The translations under genes and the position numbers were made by a program. From Betaproteobacteria bacterium (GTDB taxonomy: Bacteria; Pseudomonadota; Gammaproteobacteria; Burkholderiales; Burkholderiaceae_D): a DNA stretch of 64,000 nt. Where the stretch lies: assembly GCA_025362735.1 (NCBI GenBank), contig JANYFL010000071.1:103134-167133 (forward strand), written 5' to 3'. Of this stretch, positions 57,165 to 64,000 are shown in pieces; position 1 is the first letter of the stretch; each line of letters opens with the position of its first letter. Below the pieces are notes generated by a model, which saw only the letters and a program-made list of their open reading frames with translations, made no database searches and was not told where the DNA came from.

Positions 57165-58306
57165 TGACCGCAGTCTTGCCCCAAGCAGTAAAAAAAGTCC
57201 TCGTCATCGGAGGCGGTTTTTCCGGAATGTCGGCGGCGATAGAGCTTCGCAAACATCATGTCGCTGTCGATGTGGTTGAGATCGATCCGGGCTGGCGCTC
57301 ATATGGTGCTGGCATCAGTCTCGGCAGCCCAACCTTGCGCGCTTTTCAGACGCTTGGCATTCTCGAAGACTTTCTCAAGTACGGCTATGGCAGTGACTCG
57401 CTGGACTTGTATCTTGCCAATGGACAGCCACTTGGACAATTGCCGACACCCCGTCTGGTCGGTCCGGATAAACCCGCTGCAGGCGGAATCATGCGACCGG
57501 CGCTGGCCAAGTTGATGGCCGAGGCCACGCGGCGGGCGGGCGCCGATGTGCGCCTAGGCTGTACCTTTACTGTGATCGAGCAAGACGCAGAGGGGGTTGA
57601 TGTCACGTTCACGGATGGCAGCACGCGACGTTACGACATGGTGATCGGTGCTGATGGACTCAACTCCAAAGTTCGCGAACGTTTTTTTCCATCGGCTCCA
57701 CGCCCGCGCTACACCGGTCAGGGCATCTGGCGTGCGGTATTGCGGCGACCTGCTGACATCGTCCGCGCGGCCATGTGGATGGGTGGCAAAGTGAAACCAG
57801 GCGTGAACCCGGTCTCGCAGGATGAGATGTACTTGTTTGTCACGGAAAACCGGTCCAACAATGAGCACGTGCCTGTGGCCGAACAACCCGCACATCTGCG
57901 CGAAATGCTGGCCCCATTTTCTGCGCCTCTATTGCAGCAGATTCGTACTCAAATTGATGAACATGCACAGGTTATTTACCGGCCTCTGGAAAGCATGCTT
58001 TTGCCGCAACCTTGGTTTGAGGGCAGAGTCGTATTGATTGGTGATGCGGTGCATGCCACGACACCGCATCTCGCGTCAGGGGCCTGTATCGGTATTGAAG
58101 ATGGCTTGGTATTAGCTGAAGAACTCGCTCGCGCGTCCAACGTTCAGGAAGGATTACAGCGTTTTCAGTCACGACGCTGGGAGCGCTGCCGTATGGTGGT
58201 CGAAAACTCGGGCCGTCTCGGTGAAATCGAAATTGAGGGCGGTGACAAACAGGAGCATGCACGCTTGATGCGTGACTCCATGATGGCGCTGGCGCAGCCG
58301 ATTTAG
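57164..58306 (+). CDS. FAD-dependent aromatic monooxygenase
   Basis: A 380-aa class A flavoprotein hydroxylase (UbiH/PheA family). FAD motifs are 'VLVIGGGFSGMSAAIEL' (GGGFSG at residues 16-21), 'MVIGADGLNSKVRE' and 'VVLIGDAVHATTPHLASGACIGIEDG'. Such enzymes hydroxylate aromatic or pyridine rings with NAD(P)H and O2. I start at the ATG overlapping the Rieske stop rather than a TTG one codon earlier. Co-translation with a Rieske ferredoxin is unusual because class A enzymes take electrons directly from NAD(P)H. Confidence 0.87.
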   Translation: MTAVLPQAVKKVLVIGGGFSGMSAAIELRKHHVAVDVVEIDPGWRSYGAGISLGSPTLRAFQTLGILEDFLKYGYGSDSLDLYLANGQPLGQLPTPRLVGPDKPAAGGIMRPALAKLMAEATRRAGADVRLGCTFTVIEQDAEGVDVTFTDGSTRRYDMVIGADGLNSKVRERFFPSAPRPRYTGQGIWRAVLRRPADIVRAAMWMGGKVKPGVNPVSQDEMYLFVTENRSNNEHVPVAEQPAHLREMLAPFSAPLLQQIRTQIDEHAQVIYRPLESMLLPQPWFEGRVVLIGDAVHATTPHLASGACIGIEDGLVLAEELARASNVQEGLQRFQSRRWERCRMVVENSGRLGEIEIEGGDKQEHARLMRDSMMALAQPI

Positions 58307-58335
58307 CCGATTTGATCAGCAAGTAAGGAGACAAC

Positions 58336-59481
58336 GTGGTCAAGACCGAAAGTAAGATTGGGCGCGGCGTGTTGATGGTGGCGCATTGTGCGGGCATGGT
58401 TGATCTGGTCGCACTTCCAGTCTGGGTGGGCACCTTGATCTCGAAGTATGGATTCGACCCGCAGCAGGCGGGTGGTCTGGCGACATTATTCCTTGCAGGT
58501 GCGGTGACAAGCAGTCTATTTTTTGCACCACGATTTAATCGTATACGTGGTCGCATCGCCGCGCCGCTGGGATTCGGTTTTGCAGCGCTGGCCTTTTTCG
58601 GAATGTCGATCATGCACGACTTCATGATTTTGGCTTTGCTGCATGCGCTGGCTGGTGTGACAGCGGGTTGCGGTCTCAGCTTTACGCACGGCACCATCGG
58701 GCGAAGTGCCAATCCACATCGCATGTTTGCACTGGTCGGAATGGCGTTGGGGGTGTTTGCCATTGCTTTTCTTGCATCGACCCCGCAACTGGTTGCCAAG
58801 CTTGGCGGGCCGGCATTGTTTTGGGTCTTTAGCGGCGTGATGGCTGTGGCAGCGTTGGTCAGCGCGCTGGCTTTTCCGATACCGCACCCAGTGCCCGAAA
58901 GCCAACAACTTTCGCGCGGTCGCATGAATCCCGCAGTCTGGTTCGCGGTTTTTGGGGTAGCTTGCATGGGCCTGGTGCAGGCCATGTCGTTCAGCTTTGT
59001 CGAGCGTATTGGTATTGACCGCGGTTTTGGCTTCGCAGCGGTATCTGGCGTATTGATTGCACTCGGTTTCGTTAACTTGATTCCCGCACCGTTGGCTGCC
59101 TTGTTGCAGCGGCACTTGTCGGCGCATAAGGTTGTGATCGCCGGACCGATAGTTCAGGCGGTGGTAGTGCTGCTCATTACGCAGAGTGCGAGCTTTGCAC
59201 CCTATGCAGCGGGAACTGCAGTGTTGCCCGCGATTATCGTGTTCACGCATACCTTCGCCTTTGGCTTGCTTGCTGCACTGGACCCAACCGGTCGTGCGGT
59301 AGCAGCTACGCCAGCGATGCTGATGATCGGCGCGGCTATTGGCCCGATTCTGGGTGGCACGCTCGTCAAGTCGGCAGGTTATGGCAGCTTGGGGATTGCA
59401 GCGGTTGTCGTGGCTTCTCTGGCGGTCGCATCATTCTCGCGCGTGAGTCGGCAGCCGATTCACGGTGTAGCGCGGACCTGA
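58336..59481 (+). CDS. MFS transporter, possible substrate uptake or export
   Basis: A 381-aa membrane protein with about 11-12 hydrophobic helices, starting at GTG with AAGGAG upstream. It begins 'ESKIGRGVLMVAHCAGMVDLVALPVWVGTLI', and 'GCGLSFTHGTIGRSANPHRMFALVGMALG' is the loop between helices 4-6. It belongs to the major facilitator superfamily, close to the YbfB/YcaD-like smaller members. Position within the catabolic cluster implies transport of the pathway substrate or an intermediate. Substrate unknown. Confidence 0.8.
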   Translation: MVKTESKIGRGVLMVAHCAGMVDLVALPVWVGTLISKYGFDPQQAGGLATLFLAGAVTSSLFFAPRFNRIRGRIAAPLGFGFAALAFFGMSIMHDFMILALLHALAGVTAGCGLSFTHGTIGRSANPHRMFALVGMALGVFAIAFLASTPQLVAKLGGPALFWVFSGVMAVAALVSALAFPIPHPVPESQQLSRGRMNPAVWFAVFGVACMGLVQAMSFSFVERIGIDRGFGFAAVSGVLIALGFVNLIPAPLAALLQRHLSAHKVVIAGPIVQAVVVLLITQSASFAPYAAGTAVLPAIIVFTHTFAFGLLAALDPTGRAVAATPAMLMIGAAIGPILGGTLVKSAGYGSLGIAAVVVASLAVASFSRVSRQPIHGVART

Positions 59482-59520
59482 TTTTCAAACCAGATTCTCA
59501 AACTTGATATCAACACCCCT

Positions 59521-60099
59521 ATGAGCTTACCTCCCATCCATCGCGTGGTCACCGGGCACGACAGTAACGGCAAAGCAATCGTATCTACTGACGGCCCATT
59601 GCCCACCGTGATTGAGGTCGCCGCAATTCCCGGTACGGTCTTTCATGAAGTCTGGAGCACTGAAGGGAGCCCGGTACAAGTCGACAATGGTGACGACCCC
59701 ACGATCAGTCCGCTCAAATTGCCACCACCGAAGCAGGGCACACGTATACGTATCGTCGACATTCCCCCGGACAGCGAAGAATTTCTTGCGCATGGGGCAA
59801 AGCAAATGAAAGAAGCCTTCAGCCAGATCGGCGATGTTGCCGCCTCAACGGTCAAAAAGGATTCGCCACATCCGTTGATGCATCGCACTGAATCGGTCGA
59901 TTACGGCGTGGTACTGGAAGGTGAGTTGACCCTGGTACTCGATGAGAGTGAAGTGATGTTGCGACAAGGCAGTGTGGTCATTCAGCGTGGCACCAACCAT
60001 GCCTGGGCGAATCGTTCAGATCGCATGTGCCGTATGTTGTTCGTGCTCGTTGACGGGCAGTATGAACCGTCCATTCGTGACGCTTTGGCGAACCGTTGA
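59521..60099 (+). CDS. Cupin-domain protein
   Basis: A 192-aa cupin. The C-terminal barrel carries 'HPLMHRTESVDYGVVLEGELTLVL' with H117, H121 and D127 and a later 'GTNHAWANRS' with H160, the positions usually used for metal in cupins. The N-terminal ~90 residues ('MSLPPIHRVVTGHDSNGKAIV') are conserved in the 'cupin, pathway-associated' group. It could be a dioxygenase, isomerase or metabolite sensor; the sequence does not decide. It is co-directional with the SDR gene 21 bp downstream. Confidence 0.8.
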   Translation: MSLPPIHRVVTGHDSNGKAIVSTDGPLPTVIEVAAIPGTVFHEVWSTEGSPVQVDNGDDPTISPLKLPPPKQGTRIRIVDIPPDSEEFLAHGAKQMKEAFSQIGDVAASTVKKDSPHPLMHRTESVDYGVVLEGELTLVLDESEVMLRQGSVVIQRGTNHAWANRSDRMCRMLFVLVDGQYEPSIRDALANR

Positions 60100-60120
60100 A
60101 ATACGATACTGACAAACGCG

Positions 60121-60900
60121 ATGACCACCGAGAATTTATTTGATCTGAAAGGGCAAGTAGCTCTGATCACCGGTGCAGCAAAAGGGCTTGGCCGCGCAAT
60201 GGCTCAAACTTTTGCTGCGCAAGGTGCGGCGGTGGTCTTGGCTGATATGGATGGAACGAGCTGTGAAGATGCGGCTAAAGAACTGCGTGCAGAAGGGGCA
60301 GAAGCGATTGCGTTTTGTTGTGATGTTTCCAATCCTGGCGATATCGCGCGATTAATCGAAGCGAGTATTTCGTGGCGTGGTCGTGTCGATACGCTCGTAT
60401 GCAATGCTGGCATACAAGGTCCGGCCGGACCGTTGACGAATGCTGATGACAGCGATTGGCAAAAGGTGTTCAACATCAATCTCCGCGCGGCCGTTCGGCT
60501 GGTGCAAGGTCTCGTCCCCGGCATGGCTGAGCGTGGCACGGGCAGTGTGATCCTGATGTCCAGCATTGCGGGTTTACGCGGGAACAAATCGATTGGACTT
60601 TATGGTTTGACCAAAGCTGCAGTGGCTCAACTGGCGCGCAATCTCGCGGTGGAGTGGGGGCCATCCGGCGTGCGCGTCAATGCAATCTCTCCCGGCCTGA
60701 TTCGCACACCCTTGTCGACAGGGTTGATGAAGGATGAAGCCTTCATGCAACGACGGCTGTCCATGACTCCGCTGCGTCGTGTCGGTGAACCTCATGAAAT
60801 AGCCGGCGTTGCTGCGATGCTGGCCAGTCGCGCAGGTGCGTTCATCACCGGGCAGAATCTGGTGGTGGATGGTGGCACATTGATTTCGGACGGGAGCTAA
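60121..60900 (+). CDS. Short-chain dehydrogenase/reductase
   Basis: A 259-aa classical SDR. Cofactor motif 'TGAAKGLG' (residues 17-24), 'NAG' (95-97), catalytic S147/S148, Y161 and K165 ('YGLTK'). The Asp at the end of beta-2 ('LADMDG') favours NAD(H). It would oxidise or reduce a hydroxyl group in the pathway. It ends two bases before the cyclase start, so they are probably co-translated. Confidence 0.9.
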   Translation: MTTENLFDLKGQVALITGAAKGLGRAMAQTFAAQGAAVVLADMDGTSCEDAAKELRAEGAEAIAFCCDVSNPGDIARLIEASISWRGRVDTLVCNAGIQGPAGPLTNADDSDWQKVFNINLRAAVRLVQGLVPGMAERGTGSVILMSSIAGLRGNKSIGLYGLTKAAVAQLARNLAVEWGPSGVRVNAISPGLIRTPLSTGLMKDEAFMQRRLSMTPLRRVGEPHEIAGVAAMLASRAGAFITGQNLVVDGGTLISDGS

Positions 60901-60902
60901 AT

Positions 60903-61712
60903 ATGACACGACGCTTTGTTGACCTCTCGATTTTTCTTGAAAACGAAGTGCTCTCTGATCCGCCCCCACTCGCGCCCAGGATCACTTATCAAAAACATGC
61001 AGACACTTTGCATGAATTCATGGCGATGATTCCCGGGACGACCGCTGCGGACTATCCCGAAGGTGAAGCGGCCGCCGCCGAATGGGTAACTCTAACAACC
61101 CACAGCGGTACCCATCTCGATGCACCGTATCACTTCCACTCGACCATGGACGCAAAGAATGGTGGGAAAAAACCTTCCATCACGATCGATCAAGTGCCGC
61201 TGGAATGGTGCTTTCAGCCGGGAGTGAAGCTGGACTTCAGGCACTTTCCAGATGGCTATGTTGCGACTGCCCACGACGTCGAGGCAGAACTTGCACGTAT
61301 TAGTCATGTGCTTCAGCCACTGGATATTGTCGTCGTCAACACGCGGGCCGGTTCGCGTTACGGTCACAACGACTACGTCAGTTCTGGTTGTGGCATGGGC
61401 TACGAAGCGACGATGTATCTGCTCGAACGTGGTGTGCGTCTGACGGGTACAGACGCCTGGAGCTGGGACGCGCCATTTTCATACACCGCCAAAAAAATTG
61501 CCGAGACCGGCAACAAAGCACTGATCTGGGAAGGTCATAAAGCGGGCCGTGACATTGGCTACTGTCACCTGGAAAAATTGCATAACCTCGAAGCCATACC
61601 CGGAGATGGTTTTTTCATCAGTTGCTTCCCGCACAAAGTACGCGCGGCGTCGGCAGGATGGACGCGTGCTGTCGCGATCTTTGATGATGCTTTGATGGCG
61701 CTGCCGCGCTGA
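60903..61712 (+). CDS. Cyclase-family (kynurenine formamidase-like) hydrolase
   Basis: A 269-aa protein with the metal-binding signature 'HSGTHLDAPYHF' (residues 67-78) of the cyclase/KynB family (metal-dependent amidohydrolases of the 'HxGTHxDxPxH' type). Members hydrolyse formamides, lactones, cyclic imides or isatin. In this cluster it could open a ring-cleavage lactone or amide. It follows the SDR with a two-base gap. A palindromic repeat starts three bases after its stop. Confidence 0.87.
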   Translation: MTRRFVDLSIFLENEVLSDPPPLAPRITYQKHADTLHEFMAMIPGTTAADYPEGEAAAAEWVTLTTHSGTHLDAPYHFHSTMDAKNGGKKPSITIDQVPLEWCFQPGVKLDFRHFPDGYVATAHDVEAELARISHVLQPLDIVVVNTRAGSRYGHNDYVSSGCGMGYEATMYLLERGVRLTGTDAWSWDAPFSYTAKKIAETGNKALIWEGHKAGRDIGYCHLEKLHNLEAIPGDGFFISCFPHKVRAASAGWTRAVAIFDDALMALPR

Positions 61713-61714
61713 TT

Positions 61715-61806
61715 GTCATTCTGAGTATAGCGAAGAATCTCAGGTAGTAATGAATCAGCCGTCACTACTGGAACCACCTGAGATCCTTCGCTGTGCTCAG
61801 GATGAC
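61715..61806. repeat. Palindromic intergenic repeat, second copy of the 1290-1376 family
   Basis: Inverted arms 61715-61743 and 61778-61806 share GTCATYCTGAGYAYAGCGAA and extend into RATCTCAG, with a 34-bp loop. The arms match the inner palindrome between cysH and cysD at about 80-90 %. It lies between the cyclase and FAH genes. Confidence 0.85.
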
Positions 61807-61847
61807 AAGATGTCAGATATCTAAAATAATTTTATGAGAAATCTTCA

Positions 61848-62837
61848 ATGAAACTTGCCACCCTAAGCAATGACTCTCCCGATGGCCGTCTGATCGTTGT
61901 TTCTCGTAGCCTTGAACTTGCAGCAGATGCCAGCATGATTGCATCTAGTCTTCTGGATGCCTTGCAGCGTTGGGCCGAGGTGGAAGGTGCACTGCAATGG
62001 CTGAGTGACGCGCTGAACGCAGGCCAGGCTGCCAGCGCATTTCCATTTGACCCTAAGCAATGCATGGCGCCACTGCCACGCAGTCCGCAATGGTGCGATG
62101 GCTCTGCTTTTCTTAATCACGGCCATCTGATGTCGAAAGCTTTTAACACACCACCAATTCCGAATTTTGAAACGATTCCAGTCATGTATCAGGGTGCGTC
62201 CGATGACTTTCTTGGGCCGCAACAGGACGTCCCTTTTCTTGAAGAAAAAGATGGCATTGACTTTGAAGGTGAGTTTGGTGTGATCACTGGGCCCGTGCCG
62301 ATGGGAATCACATCGGAGGCTGCGCTGGCCCGTGTGCGTTTGCTGGTGCAAATTAACGATTGGAGTCTGCGTGCGATCGCCGCAAATGAAGTCAAGACGG
62401 GTTTTGGTTTCTTGCAGAGCAAGCCTTCAACCAGTTTCGCACCTGTTGCGGTGACGCCAGATGAACTCGGTGATGCATGGCAAAGTGGACGTACGAATCT
62501 GAATCTTCATATCGAATGGAATGGTCAATGGTTTGGTCATCCGCATGGCCGAGAAATGAATTTTGGTTTTGGCGAATTGATCGCGCATGCGGCCCGCACA
62601 CGACGTTTGTCCGCAGGAACGATTATTGGGTCGGGCACCGTCTCGAATGTCAGTCGCGATGCCGGATCAGCCTGCATTGCTGAACGACGTGTAATTGAAA
62701 TGATCGATCAAGGCGGGGTGAAAACCAACTTCATGCGGTTTGGTGATCGTATTCGCATGGAGGCTCGCGCTGAGGGTATGAGCCAGGGGTCGTTCGGCAT
62801 CATTGATCAACGCGTTGTGCAAGTGCCGTCGCCATGA
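61848..62837 (+). CDS. Fumarylacetoacetate-hydrolase-family protein
   Basis: A 329-aa enzyme of the FAH fold. An N-terminal ~90-residue domain precedes the metal-binding core, where 'DFEGEFGVITGPVP' gives the acidic ligands and 'GFGFLQSKPSTSFAPVAVTPDELG' the active-site strand. FAH-type enzymes cleave C-C bonds in beta-diketo acids (fumarylpyruvate, acylpyruvate) late in aromatic degradation. It overlaps the next gene by 4 bp and completes the lower pathway suggested by the cluster. Confidence 0.87.
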   Translation: MKLATLSNDSPDGRLIVVSRSLELAADASMIASSLLDALQRWAEVEGALQWLSDALNAGQAASAFPFDPKQCMAPLPRSPQWCDGSAFLNHGHLMSKAFNTPPIPNFETIPVMYQGASDDFLGPQQDVPFLEEKDGIDFEGEFGVITGPVPMGITSEAALARVRLLVQINDWSLRAIAANEVKTGFGFLQSKPSTSFAPVAVTPDELGDAWQSGRTNLNLHIEWNGQWFGHPHGREMNFGFGELIAHAARTRRLSAGTIIGSGTVSNVSRDAGSACIAERRVIEMIDQGGVKTNFMRFGDRIRMEARAEGMSQGSFGIIDQRVVQVPSP

Positions 62838-63823
62838 CCCATGTCCTCGTCACGGGAGCAGGGGGCTTTGTTGGCAGTGCGCTGACGCAAAGACTCCTGA
62901 ATGAGCCGGGGACTTTGACGCAAACACCGCAACGGCTGACGGTGATTGACCAACGGCTAGACTCTTCGATACCTTGGTTGAACGACTCAAGGGTACACAG
63001 TTTTGAAGGCAGCTTTAGCGATTCCACTGTTCTGCGGCAAGCTTTAGACGAGCCGGTTGATATTGTTTTTCATCTCGCCAGCGTGCCGGGTAGTCTGGCG
63101 GAACGTGAGCAGGAGTTGGGCAGACAGGTCAATCTGCAGGCGACCCTGGATTTATTTCATCGGCTTGCAGAGCAGGGTGCTTCAGTACCGCGCGTGGTTT
63201 TCGCAAGCACCGTTGCCGTTTATGGATCGCTTGATCCTAAAGTGACAGTGAATGAGTCAACACCTGTACGACCCAAGCTCAGCTATGGCGCGCACAAGCT
63301 GATGACGGAAATCCTGCTTGCCGATCTGAGCCGACGCGGTGTGCTGGAAGGCTTGTCTCTGCGCTTGCCAGGGATTGTCGCCCGTCCTTTGTCGCCCACC
63401 GGTCACGGCTCGGCCTTCATGAGTGATTTGTTTCGACGCTTGACGGCAGATTTGACGGCGGATGAATCAGAAAACCAGCCTTATGTCTGTCCCGTTTCTG
63501 CGGATGCCCGGGCCTGGTGGATGTCGCTGCAGTGCTGCATCGACAATCTGTTGCTTGCCGCAAAGTTGTTGGCTGATCCTATACGGTTAGATGCACGCCG
63601 TGTGGTGCAATTGCCGGTGCTGACAGCAACCGTGGCTGAAGTGGTTGGGGCGATTGAGTCCTCGATGAATCGGCCGACTCAAATCCGGTTTGTACCGGAT
63701 GAGCGCACCGAACAATTGTTCGGCCGCTATCCGCCACTGGAAGTACCAACTGCTCTTGCTTTGGGGTTCGTCAATGATGGAGATCTGCGTCAATTGGTTC
63801 GACGCGCCTTGCTTGATCACTGA
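62834..63823 (+). CDS. NAD-dependent epimerase/dehydratase, DenD (D-erythronate dehydrogenase)-like
   Basis: A 329-aa extended SDR. The Rossmann motif is 'VTGAGGFVGSAL' and the catalytic pair lies in 'SYGAHKLMTEILL' (YxxxK); 'RVVFASTVAVYGS' supplies the Ser/Thr. The segment 'LRLPGIVARPLSPTGHGSAFMSDLFRRL' is characteristic of the DenD group. Its start overlaps the FAH stop. Known DenD members oxidise four-carbon sugar acids, so either this is a re-purposed dehydrogenase or a sugar-acid by-product is handled. Confidence 0.82.
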   Translation: MTHVLVTGAGGFVGSALTQRLLNEPGTLTQTPQRLTVIDQRLDSSIPWLNDSRVHSFEGSFSDSTVLRQALDEPVDIVFHLASVPGSLAEREQELGRQVNLQATLDLFHRLAEQGASVPRVVFASTVAVYGSLDPKVTVNESTPVRPKLSYGAHKLMTEILLADLSRRGVLEGLSLRLPGIVARPLSPTGHGSAFMSDLFRRLTADLTADESENQPYVCPVSADARAWWMSLQCCIDNLLLAAKLLADPIRLDARRVVQLPVLTATVAEVVGAIESSMNRPTQIRFVPDERTEQLFGRYPPLEVPTALALGFVNDGDLRQLVRRALLDH

Positions 63824-63879
63824 GTTAAGCGATGACTTTCTGTAACGTGAACTGAACTAAGTTTGCGTTACGAGTTTGT

Positions 63880-64000
63880 TCACTTTGCCCATTTCTTTTC
63901 AAAGTCCCAGACATCCTTGAAACCGATCAGACCACAGAACTCCATGAAGTCGAACATCGGGATGTCACTGACCTGACTCAGACCCTGATCCTTCAAACGC
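63880..64000 (-). CDS. C-terminal end of an unidentified gene, truncated by the window edge
   Basis: The last 39 codons and stop of a minus-strand gene whose start is outside the window. The tail 'IPMFDFMEFCGLIGFKDVWD' with 'FEKKWAK' at the very end is compact and well formed. I do not recognise the family. It converges on the catabolic cluster and may be a further pathway gene. Confidence 0.6.
   Translation of the reverse strand, partial: RLKDQGLSQVSDIPMFDFMEFCGLIGFKDVWDFEKKWAK

Noticed and set aside
58516..59250. Minus-strand open frame opposite the MFS transporter
   Set aside because: Biased composition expected opposite a membrane-protein gene.

Overview
This 64 kb window looks like a chromosomal segment of a betaproteobacterium, most likely order Burkholderiales (an Oxalobacteraceae-like member is my guess, not proven). 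The basis is gene content and order: DUF934-cysH-cysD-cysN-cobA, queA-tgt-yajC-secD-secF, hpnC-hpnD-hpnE, and tig-clpP-clpX-lon-hupB followed by tRNA-Val and tRNA-Asp.

Region 1 (1-11.7 kb) is a sulfur locus. The assimilatory APS-reduction genes (DUF934, cysH, cysD, cysN) and the siroheme methyltransferase cobA are followed by a sulfate ABC importer with two tandem periplasmic binding proteins (two sbp-type genes, cysT, cysW, cysA). A rhodanese, a 1-Cys peroxiredoxin and DsbB complete the block. CysH carries the Cys pairs of an Fe-S APS reductase and CysN has no CysC domain, so sulfate should be reduced as APS and not PAPS. A 183-bp MITE-like palindrome flanked by TA sits between cysA and the rhodanese gene.

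Region 2 (11.7-24.3 kb) is accessory. It holds a lipoprotein metallo-beta-lactamase homologue of the B3 'Glu-116' type, a large GAF/PAS hybrid sensor kinase, a four-gene operon (DUF4331, poly-Gly lipoprotein, repeat-rich secreted protein, HupE/UreJ-type membrane protein), a DMT exporter, an AraC regulator diverging from a 12-Cys metallothionein, and a BrnT/BrnA toxin-antitoxin pair. Two gene relics lie here: an antitoxin-like helix-turn-helix fragment, and the N-terminus of a P4-type integrase next to a tRNA-Leu. Together they look like the decayed end of a genomic island.

Region 3 (24.4-51.6 kb) is core housekeeping. It covers queuosine (queA, tgt), Sec accessory proteins (yajC, secD, secF), cysB, the envZ/ompR two-component pair, tsaB, rimI, a family-4 uracil-DNA glycosylase, lplT, alr, radA, an unknown lipoprotein, squalene synthesis (hpnC, hpnD, hpnE), tRNA-Leu, and the proteostasis block tig-clpP-clpX-lon-hupB with two tRNAs.

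Region 4 (51.6-64 kb) is a catabolic island. A LysR regulator diverges from twelve co-directional genes: MBL-fold hydrolase, C-C-type alpha/beta hydrolase, EthD protein, two-domain VOC protein with a plausible extradiol metal triad, Rieske ferredoxin, flavin monooxygenase, MFS transporter, cupin, SDR, cyclase, FAH-family hydrolase and a DenD-like epimerase/dehydrogenase. I read it as a pathway for an aromatic or N-heteroaromatic substrate that I cannot name. It is the strongest candidate here for an undescribed system. Dispersed palindromic repeats of at least three families punctuate the intergenic spaces.
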